The position numbers were made by a program, and so were the translations under genes. A stretch of 64,000 bases of DNA from Stromatinia cepivora (lineage: Eukaryota; Ascomycota; Leotiomycetes; Helotiales; Sclerotiniaceae): positions 1,302,001-1,366,000 of the forward strand of contig RCTD01000011.1 in assembly GCA_014898415.1 (NCBI GenBank). Direction: 5' to 3'. This document shows positions 63,920 to 64,000 of the stretch, one piece after another; position 1 is the first letter of the stretch; the number at the start of each line of letters is the position of its first letter. The notes under the pieces were generated by a model that saw only the letters and a list, made by a program, of their open reading frames with translations, was not told the DNA's origin and searched no databases.

Positions 63920-64000
63920 TCAACGCTCAATGTACTGTACTCGATTCTCACCAGAACCAACGACGAACATTGTCAGTATCTCTGTTCTGATGCTTTCTGC
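63920..64000 (-). CDS. Possible 3' end of a gene running off the window
   Basis: On the minus strand a frame is open from the edge to TGA at 63922-63920 and reads 26 residues ending FVVGSGENRVQYIER. DNA here is less AT-rich than the flank to its left. The stretch is too short for any family assignment and could be chance. Confidence 0.3.
   Translation of the reverse strand, partial: AESIRTEILTMFVVGSGENRVQYIER

Overview
The window looks like nuclear DNA of a filamentous ascomycete (Pezizomycotina). Supporting signs are short introns of 48-159 nt with CTAAC/CTAAT branch sites, fungal protein families, and AT-rich blocks made of transposons carrying C-to-T and G-to-A changes typical of repeat-induced point mutation (RIP). 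The proteins and the style of the repeats suggest Leotiomycetes, perhaps a Botrytis/Sclerotinia relative; that is an impression, not a database result.

Layout. (1) 1 to about 18,230: an AT-rich RIP island with no working gene. It holds the 3' end of a Ty1/Copia element (1-1490), a Ty3/Gypsy element (1517-14045; 282-bp LTRs; AAATT target duplication) whose 3' LTR was split by a second Copia element (8349-13829; 166-bp LTRs; AATTG target duplication), then the 5' end of a Copia relic on the minus strand (16223 down to about 14,050), fold-back repeats and very AT-rich DNA. (2) 18,230-51,230: ordinary composition. In order: gene-free DNA, a Ded1/DDX3-like DEAD-box helicase, phosphoserine phosphatase, a caspase-domain protein of about 1,579 aa, a disordered 843-aa protein, a membrane-anchored METTL24-like methyltransferase, an Ayr1-like reductase, a membrane acyltransferase, a polyketide synthase relic, and ATP sulfurylase (MET3). 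(3) 51,235-57,853: a second AT-rich island that is exactly one RIP-mutated Ty3/Gypsy element (112-bp LTRs, GCAAC duplication). (4) 57,859-64,000: ISD11, a large low-complexity protein, and perhaps the 3' end of a gene running off the right edge.

How the genes relate. Most are unrelated housekeeping or hypothetical genes. The exception is the divergent pair MET3 (first committed step of sulfate assimilation) and ISD11 (partner of the mitochondrial cysteine desulfurase). Both work in sulfur use, and the second retroelement sits in their shared upstream region. Without it the start codons would be about 1.3 kb apart.

No CRISPR, prokaryotic operon, rRNA or convincing tRNA was seen. The points most worth a second look are: the caspase-domain protein with a recurring helical motif and a GC-AG intron; the same inward-increasing RIP gradient in the LTRs of three different elements; the split MET3/ISD11 intergenic region; the WG-rich tails of the helicase; and a 41-copy G-rich 7-bp minisatellite.
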